Assembly (NCBI GenBank): GCA_023055425.1
Contig: JALGPY010000002.1
Location: 118,618,088-118,682,087, forward strand
Direction: 5' to 3'
DNA from: Linanthus parryae
Lineage: Eukaryota > Streptophyta > Magnoliopsida > Ericales > Polemoniaceae
Length of the DNA stretch: 64,000 bases
A program made the position numbers and the translations under genes. Positions 42,269 to 54,206 of the stretch are shown in pieces. Position 1 is the first letter of the stretch. The number at the start of each line of letters is the position of its first letter. The notes below the pieces were generated by a model. It had not been told where the DNA came from and did no database searches. It worked only from the letters and a program-made list of their open reading frames with translations.

Positions 42269-44963
42269 TACTACTACTACTACAACTACTACTATGATTA
42301 TTATTATTATTAATCTCAACAAAAAGACATTTTGTTTCTTTTATTAAAAAGTCTTATTATCATAAGTATTGTTATTCTTACTATTACTATTATTATTTTT
42401 ATCAAAAAAATATTTTTATTAAAATTGTATTTTTTTTGGTAGTTAGTTAGTTTATGTGTTTAAAAGCGGCAAAATGTTATGTATCGTTTGACATTTATAA
42501 CGTGTCCAAAGTGCACCTTTTAATTATTATTGCGTAGCGAACCACCGCAGCTAGTGATACACCCACCACACCATAATCTTTCTCTCATCTTCTTCCTCAT
42601 TACCCTTTTCTTCACAGTGATGTTTCGTTCCTCATTCTCCGGCAAATCACCACCTATGGCAATATACCAATCTTAATTTCTCTTCTTGAAATTTTGTTCG
42701 CTAATCACACAAATCAAGCCGAAGATCTCATCTTTGCATTAAATTTTCCGTTTTGACCTTCCAAATTGAACCCAAATTTGGTCTCGATGGATTATCAATA
42801 TCAAACCCAGCTCCCTCCCTCTCTCTCAGTCTCTCTCACGCTCCCTCTCTCCCTCTCTCGCTGCTCTACCTTTCCGGAGAAGACCCAGCCGGCGACGCCG
42901 CCGAACCAGGCCGACCCAGCGCCCGACGCTGCCGCCGAACCGAGCCGACCCAGCGCCAGCGACGCCGGCCCTCTGCCCCGCCGTCGCCGCCTCTCTCTCC
43001 CGCCTTCCTCACTGCCCGACGCACCCAGCAACGGGGAGTTCATCATCGTCGCCACCACCGACCCAAATCGCCGCCGCCTTCCTCCGGTTCGTTGTCCTTC
43101 ATTCGGTAACTCCCCAAGCCCCCTGTCAATTCATTTCTCCATTTTATTGTCCCAAAGCTTGTGTTAGGTAGCATATGTTTGGTTGTGGATTTTGAATTGT
43201 TAGAAATGAAAGGGGTTGTCCAATTGATATGTGTTACAGTGGGTTTGTATGTGTTTTGGGTGTGGGTTGAGTAGAATTGGTAACAGTGGGTGTGTTGGGG
43301 AAGAAAGTGAGCCGAAACGTGTGTAAACTTATGGGGGTATTTTTGTATGATCCGGAACTAGAGGGGGGACTGTTTGTATTTTATTAAACTAGTAGATATA
43401 TGTGTGCCTTTTTTTTTTATCTGTTTACTTCACATATATTAACAAAGTATGGCTTAAGTTGTTTTAACCTAAACTAGCATTTTATTTCACATACAATATT
43501 CATATAATTAACAATTTTTTTTTAAATAAAAATGGAAATACAACGTTAAAATAAATTACAATAGTTTTTTTTTATTTAATAAGGATATTATAATATCTAT
43601 ATTATATTTTCTTAATCAACTACTTAACTTTACTTGTGTATATTGAAATATGATTTTTTTTCCTTTTCATTTAATAACGTTATTTTCATTAGTATAAAGT
43701 TTATAATAAGAATAGTAGAGTTTTACCTTTCATTTAATTCACCTTTTTATTAATCTAAACCTTTATTTAAAATAGCTATTTCTTATTTACATAAATATGC
43801 TTTCGTACATCAAATAAATATTCTATACTGTTAGATAAAATATTCTTTCCTCTAAATTCTTGCTTTGTAAATTTAAACCGACGTTTCACTGTTAAAGTAT
43901 AATTGTTTGGGGGTTCACTTGCATTCATATAGAGCATTTAATTGCGATGGCTGTGTAGTCGAATATGTGTTAATATAGGATTATGTGATTATTGTAGATT
44001 CAAAATTCGTAGGAGGCGAATTCGTTGAGGACCCCTACTACTAGTTGCGTGCTTTCTTGTGTGTGAATCTCTCCACATTATCAGGTAAGTTATATGCACA
44101 ATACCTTTAAATTATCAAAATGTCTTTTGGCGTGTGTGTTATCTTTCAAAAATCGCTCATGAACTACTAGAATCGTGATACTAGAGATTTTGACAAGTCT
44201 TGAATCCCTTTTTGCAAATGCAACTTTGAAAATGTGTGGTTACTCGTGAAAAACTCGAAATTCATGTGAAACGATAATTGGACGATAATAGAATTGGGAA
44301 CGATGTGCAGAGGATGCGCGTGAAGGCCAATGGCCGGGAACACCTATGTGTGATTTCCCTAGGGATCTTACCCTCTTATTTATCGTGGAATCTATGAGTA
44401 CTACCTATGCATGTTTAGGTCACGACTGTATAGGGGTGCCGGCACTTAAGATCTCATTAGAATGGTTAGGGCGGGATAGCGAAGGGCTATCTACTAACGT
44501 CCGGGGAAAAACCCCATTATTATTATTATTATTTATCCCATCGTGACCTCTCTGTCCACATCGTACTCGTTGGGGCTCGTGTTATGCCTCAACCAAATAT
44601 AAGAATAAAATGTGGTTACTGCTTATCTTTCTGCGTTTATCCTCGTGTTAGCCAAAAACTCTGTTTTACGTGTTGTGGTATATTCTTACTCAGTTTTTAC
44701 TGATAAAATGTTTTGCTGCGTCGGCTTTTGCTATTTTAAAACCGCAGGTTTGACTAAGCTAGCTGGGGTGGAACGCGCGCACAAGTCAAAGAGTAGGATT
44801 GACTAGAACACTTATTTTAGTAGTTATTGCCTTTGGATTTCAAACATTGTTTTATTATTTCTGTACAAAAATGTTGGAGGTTTCCTCCTTTTATTTTAAT
44901 AAATTATTCTTTGGATTATCGTTAAGTTGTACTAGCAGGAACCGTAGGATCCGGGTTGTTTCA
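42064..44963 (+). repeat. LTR3 of array E
   Basis: Lacks the first ten bases (starts CGATATTTTTCGGGGG) but is otherwise full length. It has the longest TTA tract (42163-42267). It ends GGTTGTTTCA before the primer site at 44966-44977. Donor at 44085. Confidence 0.9.
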
Positions 44964-44965
44964 TA

Positions 44966-44977
44966 TGGTATCAGAGC
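44966..44977 (+). other. Primer binding site, internal region 2 of E
   Basis: TGGTATCAGAGC, exact initiator-Met primer site two bases after LTR3. Confidence 0.92.
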
Positions 44978-45336
44978 CGACGGTTCCAACGCTAGTGCGA
45001 TTTTTCGATTTCCATTTAATAAAGATTAATTATAATTGAGAATTTTTTTTTTTCAAAATTTAAAATGGACATAGGACAACTAAAACCGGAAATTAAAAGT
45101 AAACAAGCCGGGGTTGTGGGTTAGCTTAATCGTTGTTTAATTTTTCTATGTGTTTTATGCTTATTTGAGAATCCATGTTCGTTAGGAATAGATAAATTGC
45201 TATGTTGATGCAACTTGTTAATTTGTCAGTTATCCCTGTTACATGTTTGCTTTAATTTCTTTAAGTTTATTTCTGTCGAGTAATGAGTGTATACGTGGTT
45301 TAGAACATTTCTGAGACTTCTCTTTTCTTATTTCAG

Positions 45337-46605
45337 ATGGCCAAACCACGCGCCCCTGCTCATCCTTCATACATCCCGCCTGTATTTCAGCCGGAAGACT
45401 CACCCTTACTCATGACCTACCGGGAAGGCCAAGAGACCCTTACCGAGTACTATATCCGAGTAACGACCCGGTGTAATGACTGGAGTTTCTCGAACCTTGG
45501 GGATGACCGCTTCCAGCACCCTCTCATGATAGGTCATTGCCTTCTAAACGGACTCCCTAATACCCAACCGTGGTTGTGGGTGAAGGAGGATTATGAGGAT
45601 TTGGTACATGAAGACGAAGATGGAAAGTTAGTTCCTAATGAAGACGGATGGAAGGTAGAGGACCATTACATATTTAGCACAAAAGTCCTACGCCAAGATT
45701 TGGAAGAAGCAGCAAAAAGTCTAGACAAAGTGAAGGAGCCCGAAGGAGAACCAATAGAAAAGGACGGAGAAGAGTCTGCCGATGAACCCGATTCAGATCC
45801 TGAAAAGGAAGAGTCCGACGAGGAGCCCGATTCTGATCCGGAAGAGGAGGAGCCGGAGGAAGAGGAACAAGAACAAGAGGAAGAGATTCGCGAAGAAGAG
45901 GAAGTACCCGAACAAATTCCCGAGATATATGGAGCAAATAGACAGCCTATCCCCTCCCCTATGGACCTCGCTGCTATACACCGGCCAGAGCTAGTGACGT
46001 ACCAACCCGAGCAGGAGACCATAGCTCAGTATTGCGCATATGTGAGAGCTATTTGCATTGCATGGGCCCATCTTGATGCTAGACATAGTCACCCGTTAAC
46101 CATTTGCCATTTCATACTCCGAGGATTGCCAGATGTACACCCTTGGATAAACCTGAGGCACGAGTACCGTGATGTGCTAGTTTGGAATGCGTGGGGGGAA
46201 GCTGTACCTAATGAGTCTAGGTACAAGCACCGTGAGTATGACATCTTTGAGATTAACCCACTCGAGATTCGGGGACGTATGGAGGCATTAGCAGCTCAAG
46301 CCATACAGCACGAGGCAGCGCAGCAGGCGCAGGACGCCGAGAACCAGGAAGGAGAAGGTGAAGATGGTGAGGGAATGGAAGATGACCAAGCAAATATGGA
46401 CTTGGATGAAGACCTAGGGGAGGAACAAGATCAGGGTGGAAACCAAAATGAGGATGGAGAGGAAGAATTTGTAGACTGGGATGCCGACATGGACGAGATT
46501 GACGAGATCGACGATATTGAGCATGAAGAAGTCAACGAAGCGGAAGAGATCGAGATTGACGCCGCTGAAATCGATTTTATGTTCAACACTGACGATGAGG
46601 AGTAG
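45337..46605 (+). CDS. Gag-like acidic two-module protein of E, copy 2
   Basis: Intact 422-codon ORF from the ATG that abuts the predicted acceptor. It holds two similar modules: residues about 24-128 (TYREGQETLTEYYIRV...HPLMIGHCLLNGLPNTQPW...VPNEDGWKVEDHYIF) and about 217-325 (TYQPEQETIAQYCAYV...HPLTICHFILRGLPDVHPW...VPNESRYKHREYDIF). Each is followed by a Glu/Asp-rich stretch (about 130-200 and 335-422). The Y..R.....C..W...HPL......GLP pattern faintly recalls a Gypsy capsid; there is no zinc knuckle and no basic tail. It occupies the gag position after the primer site. I do not recognise the family; a gag derivative is the best guess. Compared with copy 3 the differences are few and mostly amino-acid changing. 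Confidence 0.75.
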   Translation: MAKPRAPAHPSYIPPVFQPEDSPLLMTYREGQETLTEYYIRVTTRCNDWSFSNLGDDRFQHPLMIGHCLLNGLPNTQPWLWVKEDYEDLVHEDEDGKLVPNEDGWKVEDHYIFSTKVLRQDLEEAAKSLDKVKEPEGEPIEKDGEESADEPDSDPEKEESDEEPDSDPEEEEPEEEEQEQEEEIREEEEVPEQIPEIYGANRQPIPSPMDLAAIHRPELVTYQPEQETIAQYCAYVRAICIAWAHLDARHSHPLTICHFILRGLPDVHPWINLRHEYRDVLVWNAWGEAVPNESRYKHREYDIFEINPLEIRGRMEALAAQAIQHEAAQQAQDAENQEGEGEDGEGMEDDQANMDLDEDLGEEQDQGGNQNEDGEEEFVDWDADMDEIDEIDDIEHEEVNEAEEIEIDAAEIDFMFNTDDEE

Positions 46606-46859
46606 TTCCACGCCCATCCCACCCTTAGGGTCACAGTTTATTGCATTGTTTTTACCACGAGAGTGAACGTTTAGCTAGCTTTAGATTGTTATTTCCTCTT
46701 TGAGATTGATATGTTTCATTTAATTGTTATGTGGATTATTTGATGGATGGATTAATAAATGTTTAAGTGTTTAAACTTATTTGGTGCATGTATGTGGACT
46801 GGAATAGACTATTTCCTTCATATCATCTACCTTGCTAAGAAGACGGACTTACCACTCCT

Positions 46860-47173
46860 ACCCCAATATCTATCTTCATCTCTGCGCTTAGTGGAGAAGT
46901 CATACCTTGTAATACCATGTACCTCGAATTCAACCTAGATGTCTTAAGAGCCAAGCTACCTTCTGATCTGATTCTTTTCGATCTTGGTAACCTAGACATC
47001 ACCTTAGATATGGACTGACTTACCAAATACAAAGCAACCATAGAGTGTGCCAACCCAAAAGTTAGATTTCGTGGACCCGAAAGGTGAACGTCCATCCTAT
47101 GGAGGTATAACCAGTGGACCCAAAATCCAAATCGTGTCAACCTTAACCATCCTATCATATGTGATGATTTATG
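46860..47173 (+). pseudogene. Protease-RT linker remnant, E copy 2
   Basis: Same as copy 1 (38022-38335), with the same stops and VRFRGP in place of VGFRGP. Ends at the left inversion breakpoint. Confidence 0.7.
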
Positions 47174-48808
47174 CAATATCTCCTATACAATCCAGCACTT
47201 TGCATGATCCGATGAACTTGGCGCTCAACTTTCCTTTCAGCTTAAAATCATTACCCCTTTGTAAGTGAAACCATTGCGAACACTTTGTCGCCAACCTTGA
47301 ACTCCAATGGCCTTTTTCGTGAAAATTCATGTAAACCTCTTGTTGATCATGGACTTCCTTCATCCTTTGCTGAATCATCAAAATATGTTTTTTCGAGTCC
47401 TCGATCATTTGTGGTCCAAGAATAATTGTCTCGCTGATGTCGCTCCAATTCAGTGGTGTCCAGCATTACTCCTATGCAATGCTTTGTAGGATGTCATCCC
47501 TATGCTAGCATGATAGCTGATTCAATAAGTGGAAACTTGTCCACCCAGGAACCTTCAAAGTCCCAAAATGCCAGCTCTTAGCATGTCTTCCAACGTCTGA
47601 ATCGTTCTTTTAGCCTTTCAATCCGTATATGGGTGAAATGTTCTGCTCAACCTTAGCTCGGTACCCATGTTCTTTTCTAACTCCTTCCTGAAATGTGATA
47701 TGAAGTTTGAATCCTTATCTGAAATAATCGAGCTATGTACTCCGTATAGTCTTGCCACATCCTTGATGTAAGTGTCCGCCCTCTTTTCCATGTTCCACGT
47801 GTCCTTCACGGGAACGAACCTTGCCGTCTTATTCAGTCAATCGACTACCACCCGAATCTTGTTTAACCCATTAGTAGAAACAGGTAAAGCTGTAACAAAC
47901 TCCATTGATATTGAATCCCATTTCCAATCTCCAATGATTGCAACATCCCACCTAGTCCCTTGTGCTCGAATTTGACATTTTGACAAACTCACCTGCTTCC
48001 TTCTCCATACCTTTTCACTAAAAGTTCTCTTTCAAATCCTTTTGGCAGAGTTATGAGCTCTCTTCATAATCTTCTTCTTTTACATCCGCACATTTCATTA
48101 GTACACACCATCTTTCCTTGAATTTCACCCTACCATATTTCTCCACTTTGAAATCGAGTTCTTCGCCCATTTTTATTTTCTCCTCGATCTTTTGTTCGAA
48201 AGCAACCTCTTTCTGTCTTATTTTTTTTATCTACGTAGATTTCCATTACTATCGTCAAATTACACAGCATGTTACTCGTGGTTCTCTTCATGCAAACTCA
48301 AATCTCTAGCCTTCGAAACTCCTCGCAAAGCTTAATTGGCAAACCCCACATTGATTTTACCTTATAATTCGTATTTCAACTCAATGCATCCGCTACTACA
48401 TTTGCTTTTTTTTTCGTGGTATTGGATACTAATGGCGTAGCCCTTCAATAATTCTAACCACTTTCTTTGTCGCATATTCAACTCCTTTTGGGTGAAAATA
48501 CTCTTCAGGCTCTTGTCATCTACAAAGACCTTGCAAGTCGTACTGTTGATATAATGCCTCCAGATCGTCAGTGCAAACACAATGACTGCCAACTCCAAAT
48601 CATGAGCATGGTAATTCTTGTCATAAGACTTTTGCTTCCTAGAAGCATAAGCGATCACCTTGTCAGTTTTTCTTTGCATTAAAACACATCCTAGCCCATT
48701 CTTGAATGCATCGCTATGGACTTCAAATTCTCATCCTTCATTAGGTAACGTTAATACATGTGCTGACGTCATCATATTCTTCAGCGTTTGTATTGGGTAG
48801 CCTCCATA
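47174..48808 (-). pseudogene. Inverted RNase H-integrase segment, E copy 2
   Basis: Same gene order and defects as copy 1: RNase H 48374-48783, integrase core about 47618-47935 (SDKDSNF at the second Asp motif), C-terminal piece 47169-47240. Identical breakpoints show the inversion is older than the array. Confidence 0.85.
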
Positions 48809-49137
48809 ACGTTTTTCATGACCCAAACTCAAAGCTTATGTTCCTGACCCGAGTCATATCCTTGATTGCGAGCCTGTCGAACTTGATCTCTCCCTTACCC
48901 ACACCTCTTCGACCAAATACGAGTCGAGTGACGGAGACGTCACTCCTTTTAAGGGAGATGTGATTTAACAGCCCTGCATTTAATTATCTGCGTTGTCTTA
49001 TTATATGTGCACATTAGAACTGCATAATTGCATTGGGTGATTTGATTTATGCTTGGGCGATTCGATTTATACTTGCATGGGAAGATTCGTTTTACTTTAA
49101 GCTTCGGGGACGAAGCTTTGTTTTAAGGGAGATGTGA
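48809..49137 (+). other. Integrase tail, duplicated polypurine tract, E copy 2
   Basis: Matches 39971-40300: + strand integrase tail, first TTTTAAGGGAGATGTGAT followed by TTAACAGCCC, hairpin, second tract abutting LTR4. Confidence 0.65.
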
Positions 49138-49247
49138 TGTAATACCCCGATATTTTTCGGGGGTATTTTTGGGAGTTTAACGAATTTTCTGGGCCACTAT
49201 TTGAAATTTATAAAAGTAATTCTCCTTTACTAAATAGTTTGTCTTCA

Positions 49248-49301
<54 letters not shown>

Positions 49302-51997
49302 GATTATTATTACTACTACTACTACTACAACTACTACTATGATTATTATTATTATTAATCTCAACAAAAAGACATTTTGTTTCTTTTATTAAAAAGTCTT
49401 ATTATCATAAGTATTGTTATTCTTACTATTACTATTATTATTTTTATCAAAAAAACATTTTTATTAAAATTGTATTTTTTTTTGTAGTTAGTTAGTTTAT
49501 GTGTTTAAAAGCGGCAAAATGTTATGTATCGTTTGACATTTATAACGTGTCCAAAGTGCACCTTTTAATTATTATTGCGTAGCGAACCACCGCAGCTAGT
49601 GATACACCCACCACACCATAATCTTTCTCTCATCTTCTTCCTCATTACCCTTTTCTTCACAGTGATGTTTCGTTCCTCATTCTCCGGCAAATCACCACCT
49701 ATGGCAATATACCAATCTTAACTTCTCTTCTTGAAATTTTGTTCGCTAATCACACAAATCGAACCGAAGATCTCATCTTTGCATTAAATTTTCCGTTTTG
49801 ACCTTCCAAATTGAACCCAAATTTGGTCTCGATGGATTATCAATATCAAACCCAGCTCCCTCTCTCTCTCTCTCAGTCTCTCTCACGCTCCCTCTCTCCC
49901 TCTCTCGCTGCTCTACCTTTCCGGAGAAGACCCAGCCGGCGACGCCGCCGAACCAGGCCGACCCAGCGCCCGACGCCGCCGCCGAACCGAGCCGACCCAG
50001 CGCCAGCGACGCCGGCCCTCTGCCCCGCCGTCGCCGCCTCTATCTCCCGCCTTCCTCACTGCCCGACGCACCCAGCAACGGGGAGTTCATCATCGTCGCC
50101 ACCACCGACCCAAATCGCCGCCGCCTTCCTCCGGTTCGTTGTCCTTCATTCGGTAACTCCCCAAGCCCCCTGTCAATTCATTTCTCCATTTTATTGTCCC
50201 AAAGCTTGTGTTAGGTAGCATATGTTTGGTTGTGGGTTTTGAATTATTAGAAATGAAAGGGGTTGTCCAATTGATATGTGTTACAGTGGGTTTGTATGTG
50301 TTTTGGGTGTGGGTTGAGTAGAATTGGTAACACTGGGTGTGTTGGGGAAGAAAGTGAGCCGAAACGTGTGTAAACTTATGGGGGTATTTTTGTATGATCC
50401 GGAACTAGAGGGGGGACTGTTTGTATGTTATTAAACTAGTAGATATATGTGTGCCTTTTTTTTATCTGTTTACTTCACATATATTAACAAAGTATGGCTT
50501 AAGTTGTTTTAACCTAAACTAGCATTTTATTTCACATACAATATTCATATAATTAACAAATTTTTTTTAAATAAAAATGGAAATACAACATTACAAATAA
50601 ATTACAATTGTTTTTTTTTATTTAATAAGGATATTATAATATCTATATTATATTTTCTTAATCAACTACTTAACTTTACTTGTGTATATTGAAATATGAT
50701 TTTTTTTCCTTTTCATTTAATAACGTTATTTTCATTAGTATAAAGTTTATAATAAGAATAGTAGAGTTTTACCTTTCATTTAATTCACCTTTTTATTAAT
50801 CTAAACCTTTATTTAAAATAGCTATTTCTTATTTACATAAATATGCTTTCGTACATCAAATAAATATTCTATACTGTTAGATAAAATAATCTTTCCTCTA
50901 AATTCTTGCTTTGTAAATTTAAACCGACGTTTCACTGTTAAAGTATAATTGTTTGGGGGTTCACTTGCATTCATATAGAGCATTTAATTGCGATGGCTGT
51001 GTAGTCGAATATGTGTTAATATAGGATTATGTGATTATTGTAGATTCAAAATTCGTAGGAGGCGAATTCGTTGAGGACCCCTACTACTAGTTGCGTGCTT
51101 TCTTGTGTGTGAATCTCTCCACATTATCAGGTAAGTTATATGCACAATACCTTTAAATTATCAAAATGTCTTTTGGCGTGTGTGTTATCTTTCAAAAATC
51201 GCTCATGAACTACTAGAATCGTGATACTAGAGATTTTGACAAGTCTTGAATCCCTTTTTGCAAATGCAACTTTGAAAATGTGTGGTTACTCGTGAAAAAC
51301 TCGAAATTCATGTGAAACGATAATTGGACGATAATAGAATTGGGAACGATGTGCAGAGGATGCGCGTGAAGGCCAATGGCCGGGAACACCTATGTGTGAT
51401 TTCCCTAGGGATCTTACCCTCTTATTTATCGTGGAATCTATGAGTACTACCTATGCATGTTTAGGTCACGACTGTATAGGGGTGCCGGCACTTAAGGTCT
51501 CATTAGAATGGTTAGGGCGGGATAGCGAAGGGCTATCTACTAACGTCCGGGGAAAAACCCCATTATTATTATTATCGTGACCTCTCTGTCCACATCGTAC
51601 TCGTTGGGGCTCGTGTTATGCCTCAACCAAATATAAGAATAAAATGTGGTTACTGCTTATCTTTCTGCGTTTATCCTCGTGTTAGTCAAAAACTATGTTT
51701 TACGTGTTGTGGTATATTCTTACTCAGTTTTTACTGATAAAATGTTTTGCTGCGTCGGCTTTTGCTATTTTAAAACCGCAGGTTTGACTAAGCTAGCTGG
51801 GGTGGAACGCGCGCACAAGTCAAAGAGTAGGATTGACTAGAACACTTATTTTAGTAGTTATTGCCTTTGGATTTCAAACATTGTTTTATTATTTCTGTAC
51901 AAAAATGTTGGAGGTTTCCTCCTTTTATTTTAATAAATTATTCTTTGGATTATCGTTAAGTTGTACTAGCAGGAACCGTAGGATCCGGGTTGTTTCA
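49138..51997 (+). repeat. LTR4 of array E
   Basis: 2860 bp, full length, TGTAATACCCC to GTTGTTTCA. TTA tract 49249-49310; splice donor at 51131. Distance to LTR5 is 7033 bases, the repeat period of the array. Confidence 0.92.
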
Positions 51998-51999
51998 TA

Positions 52000-52011
52000 T
52001 GGTATCAGAGT
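52000..52011 (+). other. Primer binding site, internal region 3 of E
   Basis: TGGTATCAGAGT, initiator-Met site with the last base changed relative to copies 1 and 2. Confidence 0.88.
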
Positions 52012-52369
52012 CGACGGTTCCAACGCTAGTGCGATTTTTCGATTTCCATTTAATAAAGATTAATTATAATTGGGAATTTTTTTTTTCAAAATTTAAAATG
52101 GACATAGGACAACTAAAACCGGAAATTAAAATTAAACAAGCCAGGGTTGTGGGTTAGCTTAATCGTTGTTTAATTTTTCTATGTGTTTTATGCTTATTTG
52201 AGAATCCATGTTCGTTAGGAATAGATAAATTGCTATGTTGATGCAACTTGTTAATTTGTCAGTTATCCCTGTTACATGTTTGCTTTAATTTCTTTAAGTT
52301 TATTTCTGTCGAGTAATGAGTGTATACGTGGTTTAGAACATTTCTGAGACTTCTCTTTTCTTATTTCAG

Positions 52370-53638
52370 ATGGCCAAACCACGCGCCCCTGCTCATCCTT
52401 CATACATCCCGCCTGTATTTCAGCCGGAAGACTCACCCTTACTCATGACCTACCGGGAAGGCCAAGAGACCCTTACCGAGTACTATATCCGAGTAACGAC
52501 CCGGTGTAATGACTGGAGTTTCTCGAACCTTGGGGATGACCGCTTCCAGCACCCTCTCATGATAGGTCATTGCCTTCTAAACAAACTCCCTAATACCCAA
52601 CCGTGGTTGTGGGTGAAGGAGGATTATGAGGATTTGGTACATGAAGACGAAGATGGAAAGTTAGTTCCTAATGAAGATGGATGGAAGGTAGAGGACCATT
52701 ACATATTTAGCACAAAAGTCCTACGCCAAGATTTGGAAGAAGCAGCAAAAAGTCTAGACAAAGTGAAGGAGCCCGAAGGAGAACCAATAGAAAAGGACGG
52801 AGAAGAGTCTGCCGATGAACCCGATTCAGATCCTGAAGAGGAAGAGTCCGACGAGGAGCCCGATTCTGATCCGGAAGAGGAGGAGCCGGAGGAAGAGGAA
52901 CAAGCACAAGAGGAAGAGATTCGCGAAGAAGAGGAAGTACCCGAACAAATTCCCGAGATATATGGAGCAAATAGACAGCCTATCCCCTCCCCTATGGACC
53001 TCGCTGCTATACACCGGCCAGAGCTAGTGACGTACCAACCCGAGCAGGAGACCATAGCTCAGTATTGCGCATATGTGAGAGCTATTTGCATTGCATGGGC
53101 CCATCTTGATGCTAGACATAGTCACGCGTTAACCATTTGCCATTTCATACTCCGAGGATTGCCAGATGTACACCCTTGGATAAACCTGAGGCACGAGTAC
53201 CGTGATGTGCTAGTTTGGAATGCGTGGGGGGAAGCTGTACCTAATGAGTCTAGGTACAAGCACCGTGAGTATGACATCTTTGAGATTAACCCACTCGAGA
53301 TTCGGGGCCGTATGGAGGCATTAGCAGCTCAAGCCATACAGCACGAGGCAGCGCAGCAGGCGCAGGACGCCGAGAACCAGGAAGGAGAAGGTGAAGATGG
53401 TGAGGGAATGGAAGATGACCAAGCAAATATGGACTTGGATGAAGACCTAGGGGAGGAACAAGATCAGGGTGGAAACCAAAATGAGGATGGAGAGGAAGAA
53501 TTTGTAGACTGGGATGCCGACATGGACGAGATTGACGAGATCGACGATATTGAGCATGAAGAAGTCAACGAAGCGGAAGAGATAGAGATTGACGCCGCTG
53601 AAATCGAGTTTATGTTCAACACTGACGATGAGGAGTAG
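52370..53638 (+). CDS. Gag-like acidic two-module protein of E, copy 3
   Basis: Intact 422-codon ORF, same architecture as copy 2. Differences from copy 2 include LLNKLPN for LLNGLPN in module 1, HSHALTIC for HSHPLTIC in module 2, DPEEEES for DPEKEES and EEQAQEE for EEQEQEE in the acidic linker, and a final AEIEFMF for AEIDFMF. The acceptor TTCTTATTTCAG precedes the ATG. Two of these changes hit positions otherwise shared between the modules (G of GLP, P of HPL), hinting at relaxed constraint in this copy. Confidence 0.75.
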   Translation: MAKPRAPAHPSYIPPVFQPEDSPLLMTYREGQETLTEYYIRVTTRCNDWSFSNLGDDRFQHPLMIGHCLLNKLPNTQPWLWVKEDYEDLVHEDEDGKLVPNEDGWKVEDHYIFSTKVLRQDLEEAAKSLDKVKEPEGEPIEKDGEESADEPDSDPEEEESDEEPDSDPEEEEPEEEEQAQEEEIREEEEVPEQIPEIYGANRQPIPSPMDLAAIHRPELVTYQPEQETIAQYCAYVRAICIAWAHLDARHSHALTICHFILRGLPDVHPWINLRHEYRDVLVWNAWGEAVPNESRYKHREYDIFEINPLEIRGRMEALAAQAIQHEAAQQAQDAENQEGEGEDGEGMEDDQANMDLDEDLGEEQDQGGNQNEDGEEEFVDWDADMDEIDEIDDIEHEEVNEAEEIEIDAAEIEFMFNTDDEE

Positions 53639-53892
53639 TTCCACGCCCATCCCACCCTTAGGGTCACAGTTTATTGCATTGTTTTTACCACGAGAGTGAA
53701 CGTTTAGCTAGCTTTAGATTGTTATTTCCTCTTTGAGATTGATATGTTTCATTTAATTGTTATGTGGATTATTTGATGGATGGATTAATAAATGTTTAAG
53801 TGTTTAAACTTATTTGGTGCATGTATGTGGACTGGAATAGACTATTTCCTTCATATCATCTACCTTGCTAAGAAGACGGACTTACCACTCCT

Positions 53893-54206
53893 ACCCCAAT
53901 ATCTATCTTCATCTCTGCGCTTAGTGGAGAAGTCATACCTTGTAATACCATGTACCTCGAATTCAACCTAGATGTCTTAAGAGCCAAGATACCTTCTGAT
54001 CTGATTCTTTTCGATCTTGGTAACCTAGACATCACCTTAGATATGGACTGACTTACCAAATACAAAGCAACCATAGAGTGTGCCAACCCAAAAGTTAGAT
54101 TTCGTGGACCCGAAAGGTGAACGTCCATCCTATGGAGGTATAACCAGTGGACCCAAAATCCAAATCGTGTCAACCTTAACCATCCTCTCATATGTGATGA
54201 TTTATG
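53893..54206 (+). pseudogene. Protease-RT linker remnant, E copy 3
   Basis: Same as copies 1 and 2, with the same in-frame stop after DITLDMD; ends at the left inversion breakpoint. Confidence 0.7.

Noticed and set aside
45666..46022. Serine-rich minus-strand ORFs opposite the gag-like gene
   Set aside because: Complement of Glu/Asp codon runs; shadow frames without independent signal.
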